Of a stretch of DNA of 5,893 bases, positions 1 to 5,893 are shown in pieces; position 1 is the stretch's first letter, and every line of letters starts with the position of its first letter. The stretch is from an uncultured Altererythrobacter sp. (GTDB taxonomy: Bacteria > Pseudomonadota > Alphaproteobacteria > Sphingomonadales > Sphingomonadaceae): assembly GCA_946886175.1 (NCBI GenBank), contig CAMPIA010000091.1, forward strand, positions 1 through 5,893, given 5' to 3'. The notes beneath the pieces were generated by a model. It was not told the origin of the DNA and did no database searches. It was given only the letters and a program-made list of their open reading frames with translations. The translations under genes were made by a program, and so were the position numbers.

Positions 1-122
1 ATGTACTTCGCATTGTGGCTGATCAGGCGGTGGCGCTTGCCGGCGACACCATGCTTGACCTTGCCGGTGGCGGTGAGCTTGAAGCGCTTCTTCACGCCGC
101 TCTTGGTCTTCAGCTTGGGCAT
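1..122 (-). CDS. rpmI: 50S ribosomal protein L35, 5' part (runs off the left edge)
   Basis: Small basic protein of the large ribosomal subunit. The minus-strand reading begins [20 protein letters not shown] and continues with [20 protein letters not shown], the highly recognisable L35 N-terminus, rich in Lys/Arg with the typical [10 protein letters not shown] and HGVAGKRH blocks. Forty complete codons are present; the family is normally about 65 to 67 residues, so roughly the last 25 residues lie outside the window. The start is well supported by a GGAG Shine-Dalgarno six bases upstream. In most bacteria rpmI is followed by rplT (L20), which would lie beyond the left edge. No infC-like coding sequence precedes it here: the upstream neighbour is the divergent AsmA-family gene, so rpmI appears to head its own transcript. 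Confidence 0.97.
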   Translation of the reverse strand, partial: MPKLKTKSGVKKRFKLTATGKVKHGVAGKRHRLISHNAKY

Positions 123-128
123 TTTCGT

Positions 129-132
129 CTCC
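129..132 (-). promoter_or_regulatory. Ribosome binding site of rpmI
   Basis: On the minus strand GGAG lies six bases before the rpmI ATG, an ideal Shine-Dalgarno spacing. It confirms the rpmI start. It is the clearest ribosome binding site in the window. Confidence 0.8.
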
Positions 133-185
133 ATTTCCGGGACACGTCCAACCAGCCCTGGCAGCCCTTACGGCCAGACCGGCAG

Positions 186-215
186 ATGTAAGCGTGTCTG
201 TGAAGCGCGCGCCAA
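186..215 (-). promoter_or_regulatory. Possible weak promoter for rpmI
   Basis: On the minus strand TTGGCG (bases 215 to 210) and TTACAT (bases 191 to 186) are separated by 18 bases and resemble -35 and -10 boxes, with about four and three matches to the sigma-70 consensus. Initiation downstream of them would give rpmI a leader of roughly 55 to 60 bases. The match is weak and rests only on spacing and location in the divergent intergenic region. Confidence 0.2.
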
Positions 216-420
216 TACGGGTGGCAGGGGGAAAAGGCAAGCATTCGCCGCGCTTGTTGATGAAACACATGCGCGAAGGTGGTTCCGGGGCGCGCGGCGC
301 GCTTCAAAGGCGAATCGCGGCATGACGGCCGCCATTGCTCGGCATGGCCGATGGAGGGGCATGTAGGAAAGCGATTTCAGGCATTTGTCGGAAGGCGGGC
401 GGAACCGTGTGCCGTCGCGC

Positions 421-424
421 GGAG
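421..424 (+). promoter_or_regulatory. Candidate ribosome binding site of the AsmA-family gene
   Basis: GGAG stands 11 bases before the ATG at 436. The spacing is slightly long, but this is the best Shine-Dalgarno among the candidate starts (TTG 385, ATG 436, ATG 442, ATG 454), so it decides the chosen start with only moderate certainty. Confidence 0.4.
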
Positions 425-435
425 TTTCGGGCCTT

Positions 436-2583
436 ATGGACATGTCGGGCACAATGGCGCGCTCGCGACACTATGCCCGCCGGGCCTGGACCCCGCGCTG
501 GCTGGCCGACCGGCCGCGCCCGGTGCGAATCGCGGTGCGCACCGTGGCCATAGTGCTGCTGACGGTGTTCGCGATCTGGCTGATCCTGTTCGTGACCAAG
601 GGGCGGTTCCTGAAGGGGCCGTTCGAAAGCGTGGCCTCCTCCACGCTCGAACGCGAGGTCGCGGTCGGGGGCGATTTCCAGCTCTATTTCGCGCCGATCG
701 ACGTGAAGTTCCTGGCCGAGGACATGCGCGTCTCCAACCCCGAATGGGCCGAGGCCGACCAGTTCTTCGCCGCGCGGCTGATCGACCTGCGCATCCGCAC
801 CTTTCCGCTGATCTTCGGCCAGCGCAAGGTGAAGTGGATGACGCTCGACCAGGGTGCTGTCGCGCTCGAGTGGGACGAACAGGGCGAACGCAATACCTGG
901 ACCTTCGGCGATCCCGACGCGCCGCCCGAGCCGCTCGAACTGCCCCGAATCGAGCGCGGCGCGATCACCGGCACCGAAGTGGTCTATCGCGACCCGCCGC
1001 TGTACCTGTTCGCCGACATCGCGGTCGAGACCGTCAAGGCGCGCGACACGCGCTTCGACAGCGACATCCGCTTCGCCGGCGACGGCACGATGCGCGAGCG
1101 GCCGTTCACGCTCACGGGTAGCCTGCTGAGCCCGAACGAGACGATCGCGGGCGGGAGCAACCGGCTGACGTTCCATGCCGAAGGCGCGCAGACCGAGCTC
1201 GACGTGTCGGGCACGTTGCCCGGCGCGACCCAGCTCGAAGGCTCCGACCTCCGGTTCGGGGTGCGCGGGTTCGATATCGCCAACCTGTTCGACTTCCTCG
1301 GCGTCGCGGTTCCCTCGACCCGCGCCTACCGCTTCGATTCGGCGCTGACCTACGACGGCGCGGAGTGGAAGTTCACCGGGATCGAGGGCGTGTTCGGCGA
1401 CAGCGACCTGGCCGGCAGCTTGCGCGTGGGGATGCCCGACGGACGGCTCATGCTGATCGCCGATCTCCAGACCGAGACGCTCGACATCGTCGATGCGGGG
1501 CCGTTCATCGGCTACGATCCCGAGCGGCTCGACCGGATGGGCAAGTCCGGCACGATCCGCCAGGTCAACGGCCGCCCGCGCGTGCTGCCCGACGCGACGC
1601 TGCGGATCGACGCGCTGAAACGCTTCGACGCCGAGCTGCGCTACAAGGTGGCCAACGTGCGCGCCGAGAGCTTTCCGCTCTCGAACCTCGACCTGACGCT
1701 CGGGCTCGACCGTTCGCTGCTGACGATCGAGCCGCTGACCGCGAGCGTGGCAGGCGGCACGCTGACCGCCAATGTAACGCTGAACGCGCGCGAACCGGTG
1801 GTGCGCACCGCCTACGACCTGCGCCTCTCGCCGACCAATATGGGGCGTCTGCTGGCCAATTTCGGCACCGAGCAGTCGGGCACGACCGGCATGGTCTCGG
1901 CCCGCGTGCAGCTCGCCGGCGCGGGCGACAGCCTGCGCCAGAGCCTCGCGCATTCGAACGGACGGATCGCCTTCGTCATGCCCGCGGGCACGTTCTGGAC
2001 GCGCAATATCCAGCTCGCCGAGCTCGACATCGGCACTTTCGTCCAGAAGATGTTCGAGGACGAACTGAAGGAGCCGGTCGAGATCAACTGCGGGCTGATC
2101 GCGTTCACCGTGCGCGACGGGGTGGCGGCGGCCGACCCGATCCTGATCGACACCAGGAAGAACGTGATGATCGGGCGCGGCGGATTCAGCTTCCGCAGCG
2201 AGGCGATCGATCTGGCGGTGCGCGCCGACGCCAAGACCTTCAGCCTGTTTTCCGGCCAGTCGCCGGTCGGCGTCGACGGCTACTTCGCCGCGCCCGCGAT
2301 CGATCCGATCAGCGGCGAACTGGTCGCGCGCGCCGGCGTGGGGCTCGGCATCGCGGCGCTCGCTACGCCGGTGGGCGGCCTGCTCGCCTTCGTCGATCCC
2401 GGCGACGCCAAGGCGGCCGCCTGCGGCCCGGTGCTCGCCGGTGCCAGCGCCAAGGCGCAGCGCACCGAAGGCGGCGAACAGCGCGACGACGTGGGCAAGG
2501 GGACCACGGCCAAGTCGGAAGACGGCGAGCAGTCGGACGAGGACCAGGAAGGCCAGCGCAAGAAGTTCCTCGGGATTTTTTAG
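436..2583 (+). CDS. AsmA family envelope protein
   Basis: Predicted 715-residue protein anchored in the inner membrane with a long periplasmic body. Residues 1-31 are basic and cytoplasmic, about 32-53 form one hydrophobic helix, and the rest is beta-rich, as in AsmA proteins. The C-terminal AsmA domain (about 400-670) shows the family pattern: a GRIAF segment, CG followed by an F-V-DG block, an IDT, a GRGGFSFRSEAIDL stretch, and a final CGPVL. Cys552 and Cys663 are placed where they could form a periplasmic disulfide. Residues 672-715 are a hydrophilic charged tail ending KKFLGIF. Proteins of this family (AsmA, TamB, YhdP) are linked to phospholipid transport and outer-membrane homeostasis; the specific role here is unknown. 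Start choice: ATG 436 has the best upstream GGAG; ATG 454 and TTG 385 remain possible and change only the cytoplasmic end. The stop codon interlocks with that of the convergent SDR gene. Confidence 0.9.
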   Translation: MDMSGTMARSRHYARRAWTPRWLADRPRPVRIAVRTVAIVLLTVFAIWLILFVTKGRFLKGPFESVASSTLEREVAVGGDFQLYFAPIDVKFLAEDMRVSNPEWAEADQFFAARLIDLRIRTFPLIFGQRKVKWMTLDQGAVALEWDEQGERNTWTFGDPDAPPEPLELPRIERGAITGTEVVYRDPPLYLFADIAVETVKARDTRFDSDIRFAGDGTMRERPFTLTGSLLSPNETIAGGSNRLTFHAEGAQTELDVSGTLPGATQLEGSDLRFGVRGFDIANLFDFLGVAVPSTRAYRFDSALTYDGAEWKFTGIEGVFGDSDLAGSLRVGMPDGRLMLIADLQTETLDIVDAGPFIGYDPERLDRMGKSGTIRQVNGRPRVLPDATLRIDALKRFDAELRYKVANVRAESFPLSNLDLTLGLDRSLLTIEPLTASVAGGTLTANVTLNAREPVVRTAYDLRLSPTNMGRLLANFGTEQSGTTGMVSARVQLAGAGDSLRQSLAHSNGRIAFVMPAGTFWTRNIQLAELDIGTFVQKMFEDELKEPVEINCGLIAFTVRDGVAAADPILIDTRKNVMIGRGGFSFRSEAIDLAVRADAKTFSLFSGQSPVGVDGYFAAPAIDPISGELVARAGVGLGIAALATPVGGLLAFVDPGDAKAAACGPVLAGASAKAQRTEGGEQRDDVGKGTTAKSEDGEQSDEDQEGQRKKFLGIF
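2580..2583. other. Interlocked stop codons of convergent genes
   Basis: The plus-strand TAG of the AsmA-family gene (2581-2583) and the minus-strand TAA of the SDR gene (2582-2580) share bases, so the two genes overlap tail to tail by four bases. No hairpin terminator fits between them. Transcripts from either side must run into the opposite gene unless stopped by Rho. Confidence 0.9.
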
Positions 2584-3359
2584 CTCTCGTAGATCATCTT
2601 CACCGTCATCCCGCCGTCGATCACGATCCGCTGGCCGGTGACGAAGCTCGCGCCCGCCAGCCATTCGACCGCGGCGGCGATGTCCTCCACCCGGCCCACG
2701 CGCCCGGCGGGATGCTGGTCGCGCGCAGCCCTGGAATGATCGGGCGCGCGGCGGTCGGCGGCTTTCTGCCACGGGCCGGTTTCGATCCAGCCCGGGAGGA
2801 TCGCGTTGGCGCGAACTTCGGGGCCGAAGCCGACCGCCATCGCATGGGTCAGCGCGTCGACCCCGCCCTTCGCCGCGGCATAGGCGTAGCTCTCGGGCTC
2901 GCTCATCAGCGCGCGGGTGCTGGAGATGTTGACCACGCTCGCGCCCCCAGCGGTCTTGGCGCCGCGCCGCAGCAGGGGCAGCGCCGCACGGGTGCAGAGG
3001 AAGGCGGCGGTAAGCGAGGCGTCGATCCAGCGCTGCCAGTCAGCCAGCTCGAGCTTGTCGAGCGGGCCGCAATAAGGATCGGCGATCCCGGCGTTGTTGA
3101 CCAGACAGGTGAGCGGCGCGCCGCCGAGCCAGGTATCGAGCTTGCCGAAAGCTCGGCGCACCTGCGCTTCGTTGCCGACATCGCATTCGAGCGTCAGGCA
3201 GGCGGCCTCGGGCAGCAGATCGGCAAGTTCGGCGAGCGCCTCGGCATCCTTGTCGAGCGCCGCGATGCGCCAGCCGAGCCCGTGGAAATGCAGCGCGATC
3301 CCGCGCCCGATTCCTGCTCCGCCGCCGGTGATCGCTATCGTCTTCTGCTGTTCGATCAT
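2580..3359 (-). CDS. Short-chain dehydrogenase/reductase (SDR family oxidoreductase)
   Basis: Cytoplasmic NAD(P)-dependent oxidoreductase of 259 residues, the usual classical SDR length. The Rossmann glycine motif TGGGAGIG covers residues 11-18; Asp36 at the end of the second strand suggests preference for NAD(H) over NADP(H). CDV (59-61), NNAG (88-91), Ser146, and Tyr160-x-x-x-Lys164 follow in standard order, then LPGWIET (188-194) and a VTGQ...IDGGMT end. The position usually held by the active-site Asn appears to be Ser115 (in DASLTAAF), which is less common. The substrate cannot be inferred. The start is fixed by the nearby glycine motif, but no Shine-Dalgarno is visible: a perfect G/C hairpin occupies that place. 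The gene lies 25 bases after the LtaS-like gene on the same strand and is probably the last gene of that operon; its stop overlaps the AsmA-family stop. Confidence 0.93.
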   Translation of the reverse strand: MIEQQKTIAITGGGAGIGRGIALHFHGLGWRIAALDKDAEALAELADLLPEAACLTLECDVGNEAQVRRAFGKLDTWLGGAPLTCLVNNAGIADPYCGPLDKLELADWQRWIDASLTAAFLCTRAALPLLRRGAKTAGGASVVNISSTRALMSEPESYAYAAAKGGVDALTHAMAVGFGPEVRANAILPGWIETGPWQKAADRRAPDHSRAARDQHPAGRVGRVEDIAAAVEWLAGASFVTGQRIVIDGGMTVKMIYES

Positions 3360-3360
3360 G

Positions 3361-3376
3361 CCCGGCCAACGCCGGG
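3361..3376 (-). repeat. Intercistronic G/C hairpin directly before the SDR start
   Basis: CCCGGC (3361-3366) and GCCGGG (3371-3376) form a perfect six-base-pair all-G/C stem with a four-base loop. It lies in the 25-base gap between the LtaS-like stop and the SDR ATG, one base from the ATG, where the ribosome binding site should be. It could reduce SDR translation, make it depend on ribosomes coming from the upstream gene, or protect mRNA ends. In DNA this GC-rich a chance palindrome is also possible. Confidence 0.5.
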
Positions 3377-3384
3377 ACGCGCAG

Positions 3385-5388
3385 TCAGTGCCCGGCCTCA
3401 GCGTCGCGCAGGTGCGCGCGCCAGCGCTCCGAGCCCCAGCGGGCGATCAGGGCGTCGATGCGCATCTTGTCTCCGCCAGCAAACGCGAGATGCGGAGCGC
3501 ACTCGCCGCGTTCGACCATGCAGGCTTCGCCGGTGTCGAGGCGCAGGCTGGTGAGTGTGCCCGGTCCCGCGAGCCCGATCGCGGTCGGCGCGGCGAGCGG
3601 CCCGATATGGAGGAAGGGCGGCGCGGCGGGGGCTTCGGGCGGTTCGCCGCGGATCGCGGCGGTCAGGATCGCGCGGTAGTCGGCCAGCGCGAGCGGGCCG
3701 GGCGGCAGCACGCCGGGGCGGCTGGCGACGAGCACGGTGCCGAACTGGCGCCGGTTGATCACATGGCCGTGGCCGAGAAATCCGTCCTCGAAAAGATCCT
3801 CGCCGTGGTCGCCGGTGACGATCAGCAGCGTATCCTCCCACACGCCCTTGGCCTTGAGGCGCGCGATCACTTCGCCCAGCCATGCGTCGGCGTTGGCGAC
3901 CGCGTTCCAGTAAGTTGCGCGCACGTCGGCGGCGCGCTCGGCCGAGATCGCCCCGCGCTCGATCGGAGCGGCGGTCAGGCGCGCGGGGACGCCGTCGTGA
4001 TGGTAGGGGAAGTGCGGCGACTGGAAGTTGAAGTAGGCGAAGTGCGGGCGGGCCTGCCAGTCTTCGCCGCCCAGTGTTTCGTCGAAGGCGGAGAGCAGGT
4101 GGCTCTCGTCGATCAGCAGCGATCCTTGCGCGGCGAAATCGAACGCGCGCTTGTCGCGCAAGGTTTCGGCATCGACGAAAACGTCGGCGGCCGCGCGCAT
4201 GCCGACGGTTTCGGCAATGCCGCCGAAATCCTCCGGCTGGCCCGAGAACACGCCGATGCGATAGCCGCTCGCCTTGAGGTCGCCGAACAGCGAGGGATCG
4301 CCCGCGTGCGGCGCGAGCTGGCCCGAGAACAGCGACTTGAGGCTCTCGGTGGTGAAGCCGACATGGCTGTAGGCGGGCACGGCGCTGCCGCTCGCGGCGA
4401 GCGCTTCGAGGTTGGGCGCGACCGGCTTGCCGCCGATGCGCTTGCCGAGCACGTCGCCGCGGGTCGATTCCATCACCACCACCACGACATGCGGGCGCGC
4501 GCCGGTGAAGACCTGCGGCCCGAGCGGCGCGGCGAGCGGGACGAGCGCCAGGTCGCCGCCATAACCGTCCTCGTCGATCCCGTTGCCGGGCACGTCGAGC
4601 GCGAGCGGGTGGCGGGCGGGGTCGAACGGGGCGCCGTCGCGCTGCACGCCGAACAGGCCGTAGCCGTCGCGGTCGAGGTCGCTCAGCACATCGAGTGTGC
4701 CGGTCAGCGCCTGCCAGGCGAGCGTGCGGTCGAGGCCGAAGGCGGCATCGCTGCCCGTACGCGGGATGGCGATGGCGGCGGCGAGGAACATCGCGAGCGC
4801 GGCGAGCCCCATCGCGCGGCGGGGCGCGGCCGGGCGCGGCAGGTCGGCGGGGAGAAACCGCGCGAGCAGCTTCCACGCGATCCATGCACCCGCGACCAGC
4901 GCCGCGAGCGCGAGCAGCGCGACGCCGATCTCGCTCAGTCCGAACAGGATCGCGTCGACCAGGCTGCCGCCGCCCAATTGCTTGAGCAGCGCGAAGCCGA
5001 CCGCGTCGCTGAAATAGGAATGGAGCTGGTATTGCGCGGCGAGCAGCGCGCAGAACAGCGCGCCGTTGGTGAGCGCGAAGACGAAGTGCGGCGCCCATGC
5101 CGGGCCGCGCCGCGCGAGGCGCAAGGCCAGCGCCCAGCCCGCCAGCCCGACCAGCGCCTGCGCGGCGGCATATCCGGCGAGGAACAGCGCGATCTCCCCC
5201 GGCGCGTCGACCGCGCGCGACTGGCCGAAGCCGCCGGTGAACAGGCCGTACTTGCGGTCCGCCAGCGCCAGCTCGACCAGCGACACGATCGCCATCAGCG
5301 CGAAGGGAAACGCGGCGAGCAGGCGCGGCGGGGATATGCGCGTGGAGGGCGCCGGAGCCGGTCCGTCGTCGATCGCTGTGCTCGCCAT
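3385..5388 (-). CDS. LtaS-like membrane phosphotransferase (sulfatase/alkaline phosphatase superfamily)
   Basis: Predicted 667-residue inner-membrane enzyme with a periplasmic catalytic domain. Hydrophobic helices lie near residues 24-43, 65-90, 103-120, 150-175 and 191-208, matching the five-helix N-terminus of lipoteichoic acid synthase-type proteins. A linker (237-279) carries DLDRDGYG and NGIDEDGYGGD, resembling calcium-binding loops. The catalytic domain (about 299-600) has Glu307 in a VVVVVMES strand, GFTTES (344-349) with Thr346 aligning with the LtaS nucleophile Thr, SPHFPY (457-462), and the metal-binding Asp527-His528 in TGDHGE, then GHGH (539-542). Thr instead of the Cys/Ser of a C/S-x-P-x-R motif argues for a phospho-head-group transferase rather than a true sulfatase. 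The acceptor is unknown; OpgB-type modification of periplasmic glucan, or decoration of an envelope lipid, are options. The ATG has no visible Shine-Dalgarno. It lies 35 bases after hisN and 25 before the SDR gene. Confidence 0.88.
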   Translation of the reverse strand: MASTAIDDGPAPAPSTRISPPRLLAAFPFALMAIVSLVELALADRKYGLFTGGFGQSRAVDAPGEIALFLAGYAAAQALVGLAGWALALRLARRGPAWAPHFVFALTNGALFCALLAAQYQLHSYFSDAVGFALLKQLGGGSLVDAILFGLSEIGVALLALAALVAGAWIAWKLLARFLPADLPRPAAPRRAMGLAALAMFLAAAIAIPRTGSDAAFGLDRTLAWQALTGTLDVLSDLDRDGYGLFGVQRDGAPFDPARHPLALDVPGNGIDEDGYGGDLALVPLAAPLGPQVFTGARPHVVVVVMESTRGDVLGKRIGGKPVAPNLEALAASGSAVPAYSHVGFTTESLKSLFSGQLAPHAGDPSLFGDLKASGYRIGVFSGQPEDFGGIAETVGMRAAADVFVDAETLRDKRAFDFAAQGSLLIDESHLLSAFDETLGGEDWQARPHFAYFNFQSPHFPYHHDGVPARLTAAPIERGAISAERAADVRATYWNAVANADAWLGEVIARLKAKGVWEDTLLIVTGDHGEDLFEDGFLGHGHVINRRQFGTVLVASRPGVLPPGPLALADYRAILTAAIRGEPPEAPAAPPFLHIGPLAAPTAIGLAGPGTLTSLRLDTGEACMVERGECAPHLAFAGGDKMRIDALIARWGSERWRAHLRDAEAGH

Positions 5389-5407
5389 GCGCGCGGGGTT
5401 AGCGCGC
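5389..5407 (-). repeat. G/C inverted repeat abutting the start of the LtaS-like gene
   Basis: GCGCGC at 5389-5394 and 5402-5407 can pair across a seven-base loop, ending directly at the ATG of the LtaS-like gene. No Shine-Dalgarno is visible in the 35-base gap to hisN. GCGCGC is itself a palindrome and is common in such DNA, so the hairpin may be fortuitous. Confidence 0.35.
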
Positions 5408-5412
5408 GCGGC

Positions 5413-5427
5413 TTAGCATTTGGCTAA
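5413..5427. repeat. Inverted repeat TTAGC-ATTTG-GCTAA over the hisN stop codon
   Basis: TTAGC (5413-5417) and GCTAA (5423-5427) are perfect complements around a five-base spacer; the second arm includes the hisN stop codon. A further direct copy of TTAGC is at 5399-5403. The site is AT-rich compared with its surroundings. The stem is too weak to be a terminator and there is no T-run, so a protein-binding site or chance are the main alternatives. Confidence 0.3.
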
Positions 5428-5893
5428 TCGTGCGAATGGCCGGGGGCCGTGCCCGCCATCGCCTCGAGCACGTCCTCGAGCCGCGCCGAATCGCCGATCG
5501 CGAGCACCTCGCCGGTCGAATGCGCGTTGAGCGGTTCGCCCTGCCAGTCGCACATCGTGCCCCCCGCCCCCTCCACCACCGGCACCAGCGCGGCGAAATC
5601 GTGCAGCTTGAGCCCCGCCTCGCACACCAGGTCGATATGGCCCGAGGCGACGAGGCCGTAGTTGTAGCAATCGCCGCCATAGACGATCTTGCGCTCGGCC
5701 ACCGCCGCCGCCAATCGCATGAAAGCATCGACTTGCTCGCCCGCGAACTGGTGCGGGCTGGTGGTTCCGAGCACCGCGCCCGAAAGCTCGGGGCACGGCG
5801 CGCAGCGCGCCGGGGCGCCGTTGAAGGTCGTGGGCTGGCCCACGCGCCCGACCCAGCGTTCGCGCAGCACCGGCTGGTCGATCACCCCGAGCA
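5424..5893 (-). CDS. hisN: Histidinol-phosphatase of the inositol monophosphatase family, 3' part (runs off the right edge)
   Basis: The visible 155 residues are the C-terminal part of an IMPase-fold, metal-dependent phosphatase. The family is about 255-260 residues long, so roughly 100 N-terminal residues, including the DPIDGT metal-binding motif, lie beyond the right edge. Features typical of HisN-type histidinol-phosphatases are GVIDQPVLRERWVG at visible residues 2-15, TTSP (43-46), YGGDCYNYGL (71-80), a SGHIDLVCEAGLK stretch, and HDFAALVPVVEGAGG (97-111), in which Asp98 corresponds to the last metal-binding Asp of the IMPase fold. DWQGEPL follows. HisN removes phosphate from L-histidinol phosphate, the penultimate stage of histidine synthesis, in the cytoplasm. 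No other his gene is visible. A general inositol or other sugar-phosphate monophosphatase role is the main alternative. It probably leads the transcript continuing into the LtaS-like gene. Confidence 0.88.
   Translation of the reverse strand, partial: LGVIDQPVLRERWVGRVGQPTTFNGAPARCAPCPELSGAVLGTTSPHQFAGEQVDAFMRLAAAVAERKIVYGGDCYNYGLVASGHIDLVCEAGLKLHDFAALVPVVEGAGGTMCDWQGEPLNAHSTGEVLAIGDSARLEDVLEAMAGTAPGHSHD

Larger units (their letters stand above)
123..435. other. Divergent intergenic region between rpmI and the AsmA-family gene
   Basis: About 313 bases separate the two divergent starts. The region holds the rpmI Shine-Dalgarno, a weak candidate rpmI promoter and, near its right end, the GGAG before the AsmA-family start. 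A short direct repeat CAGCCCT occurs at 153-159 and 162-168, and GGCATG recurs near 319, 342 and 358. I see no convincing tRNA, small gene, strong hairpin terminator or riboswitch. Open frames crossing it have no recognisable protein content. It presumably carries promoters for both directions, but I could not place one confidently for the plus strand. Confidence 0.6.

Noticed and set aside
153..168. Short direct repeat CAGCCCT in the rpmI leader region
   Set aside because: Only two seven-base copies with no symmetry or link to a promoter; too short to call an operator.
1..366. Plus-strand 121-codon frame over rpmI and the intergenic region
   Set aside because: Its first third is antisense to rpmI and the rest is Arg-rich and unrecognisable; no ribosome binding site could be judged at the window edge.
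2576..2581. Run of six T at the end of the AsmA gene as an intrinsic terminator
   Set aside because: No stable stem precedes it; only about three base pairs can form around TCCTCGGGA, and the run is part of the coding sequence (Ile-Phe-stop).
304..2772. Very long minus-strand open frame (822 codons) antisense to the AsmA-family gene
   Set aside because: Its codons are in exact mirror register with the AsmA codons. In that register a stop arises only opposite TTA, CTA or TCA, which are rare in this GC3-rich gene. The product is a composition-driven Arg/Ala/Gly/Asp-rich sequence with no recognisable domain.
1365..3554. Plus-strand open frame of 729 codons crossing from the AsmA gene into the SDR region
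   Set aside because: It is a frame-shifted shadow with an extremely Arg-rich product, passing through two genes with clear family motifs on other frames.
4471..4488. Run of histidines (FHHHHHD) in the plus-strand antisense frame
   Set aside because: It is the complement of the Val-rich beta strand (residues 301-305) before Glu307 of the LtaS-like enzyme; GTG codons read as CAC on the other strand.
3094..5427. Long plus-strand open frame (777 codons) antisense to the LtaS-like and SDR genes
   Set aside because: It is in the same mirror register with the LtaS-like gene and has the same cause. The product has no coherent fold signature, while the minus-strand protein has clear membrane helices and catalytic motifs.
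5399..5893. Other minus-strand frames overlapping hisN
   Set aside because: They lack IMPase motifs and are Arg-rich; the frame ending at 5424 carries the full set of HisN-type motifs.

Overview
The window looks like ordinary chromosomal DNA from a GC-rich alphaproteobacterium, most likely a sphingomonad (Sphingomonadales, possibly Erythrobacteraceae). This placement is inferred from the strong G/C bias at third codon positions and from the character of the L35, AsmA-family and HisN-like proteins. No mobile element, tRNA, rRNA or CRISPR array was seen. Coding density is high and base composition is even.

Layout from left to right. (1) The 5' part of rpmI (ribosomal protein L35) on the minus strand runs off the left edge. 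(2) A divergent intergenic region of about 310 bases follows. (3) A large plus-strand gene encodes an AsmA-family envelope protein: one N-terminal membrane anchor, a long periplasmic body and a charged tail. (4) A minus-strand gene cluster converges on it, read from the right edge inward: the 3' part of a hisN-type histidinol-phosphatase, a five-helix membrane phosphotransferase of the LtaS/sulfatase superfamily, and a short-chain dehydrogenase/reductase (SDR). The AsmA and SDR genes meet tail to tail with interlocked stop codons.

The hisN, sulfatase-like and SDR genes are separated by only 35 and 25 bases and are probably co-transcribed. Two of the proteins, the AsmA-family protein and the LtaS-like enzyme, would work at the cell envelope: the first probably in lipid or outer-membrane homeostasis, the second in transferring a phospho-head-group to an envelope glycan or lipid. 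HisN belongs to histidine synthesis, and the SDR substrate cannot be read from sequence. I see no direct evidence that these genes form one pathway.

The points most worth a second look are: a degenerate Asp-rich, calcium-loop-like linker between the membrane and catalytic parts of the LtaS-like enzyme; perfect G/C hairpins sitting where Shine-Dalgarno sequences would be expected for both the LtaS-like and SDR genes; an SDR with Ser in place of the usual active-site Asn; and a charged, Phe-ending C-terminal tail on the AsmA protein. I did not find convincing evidence of a wholly new system.
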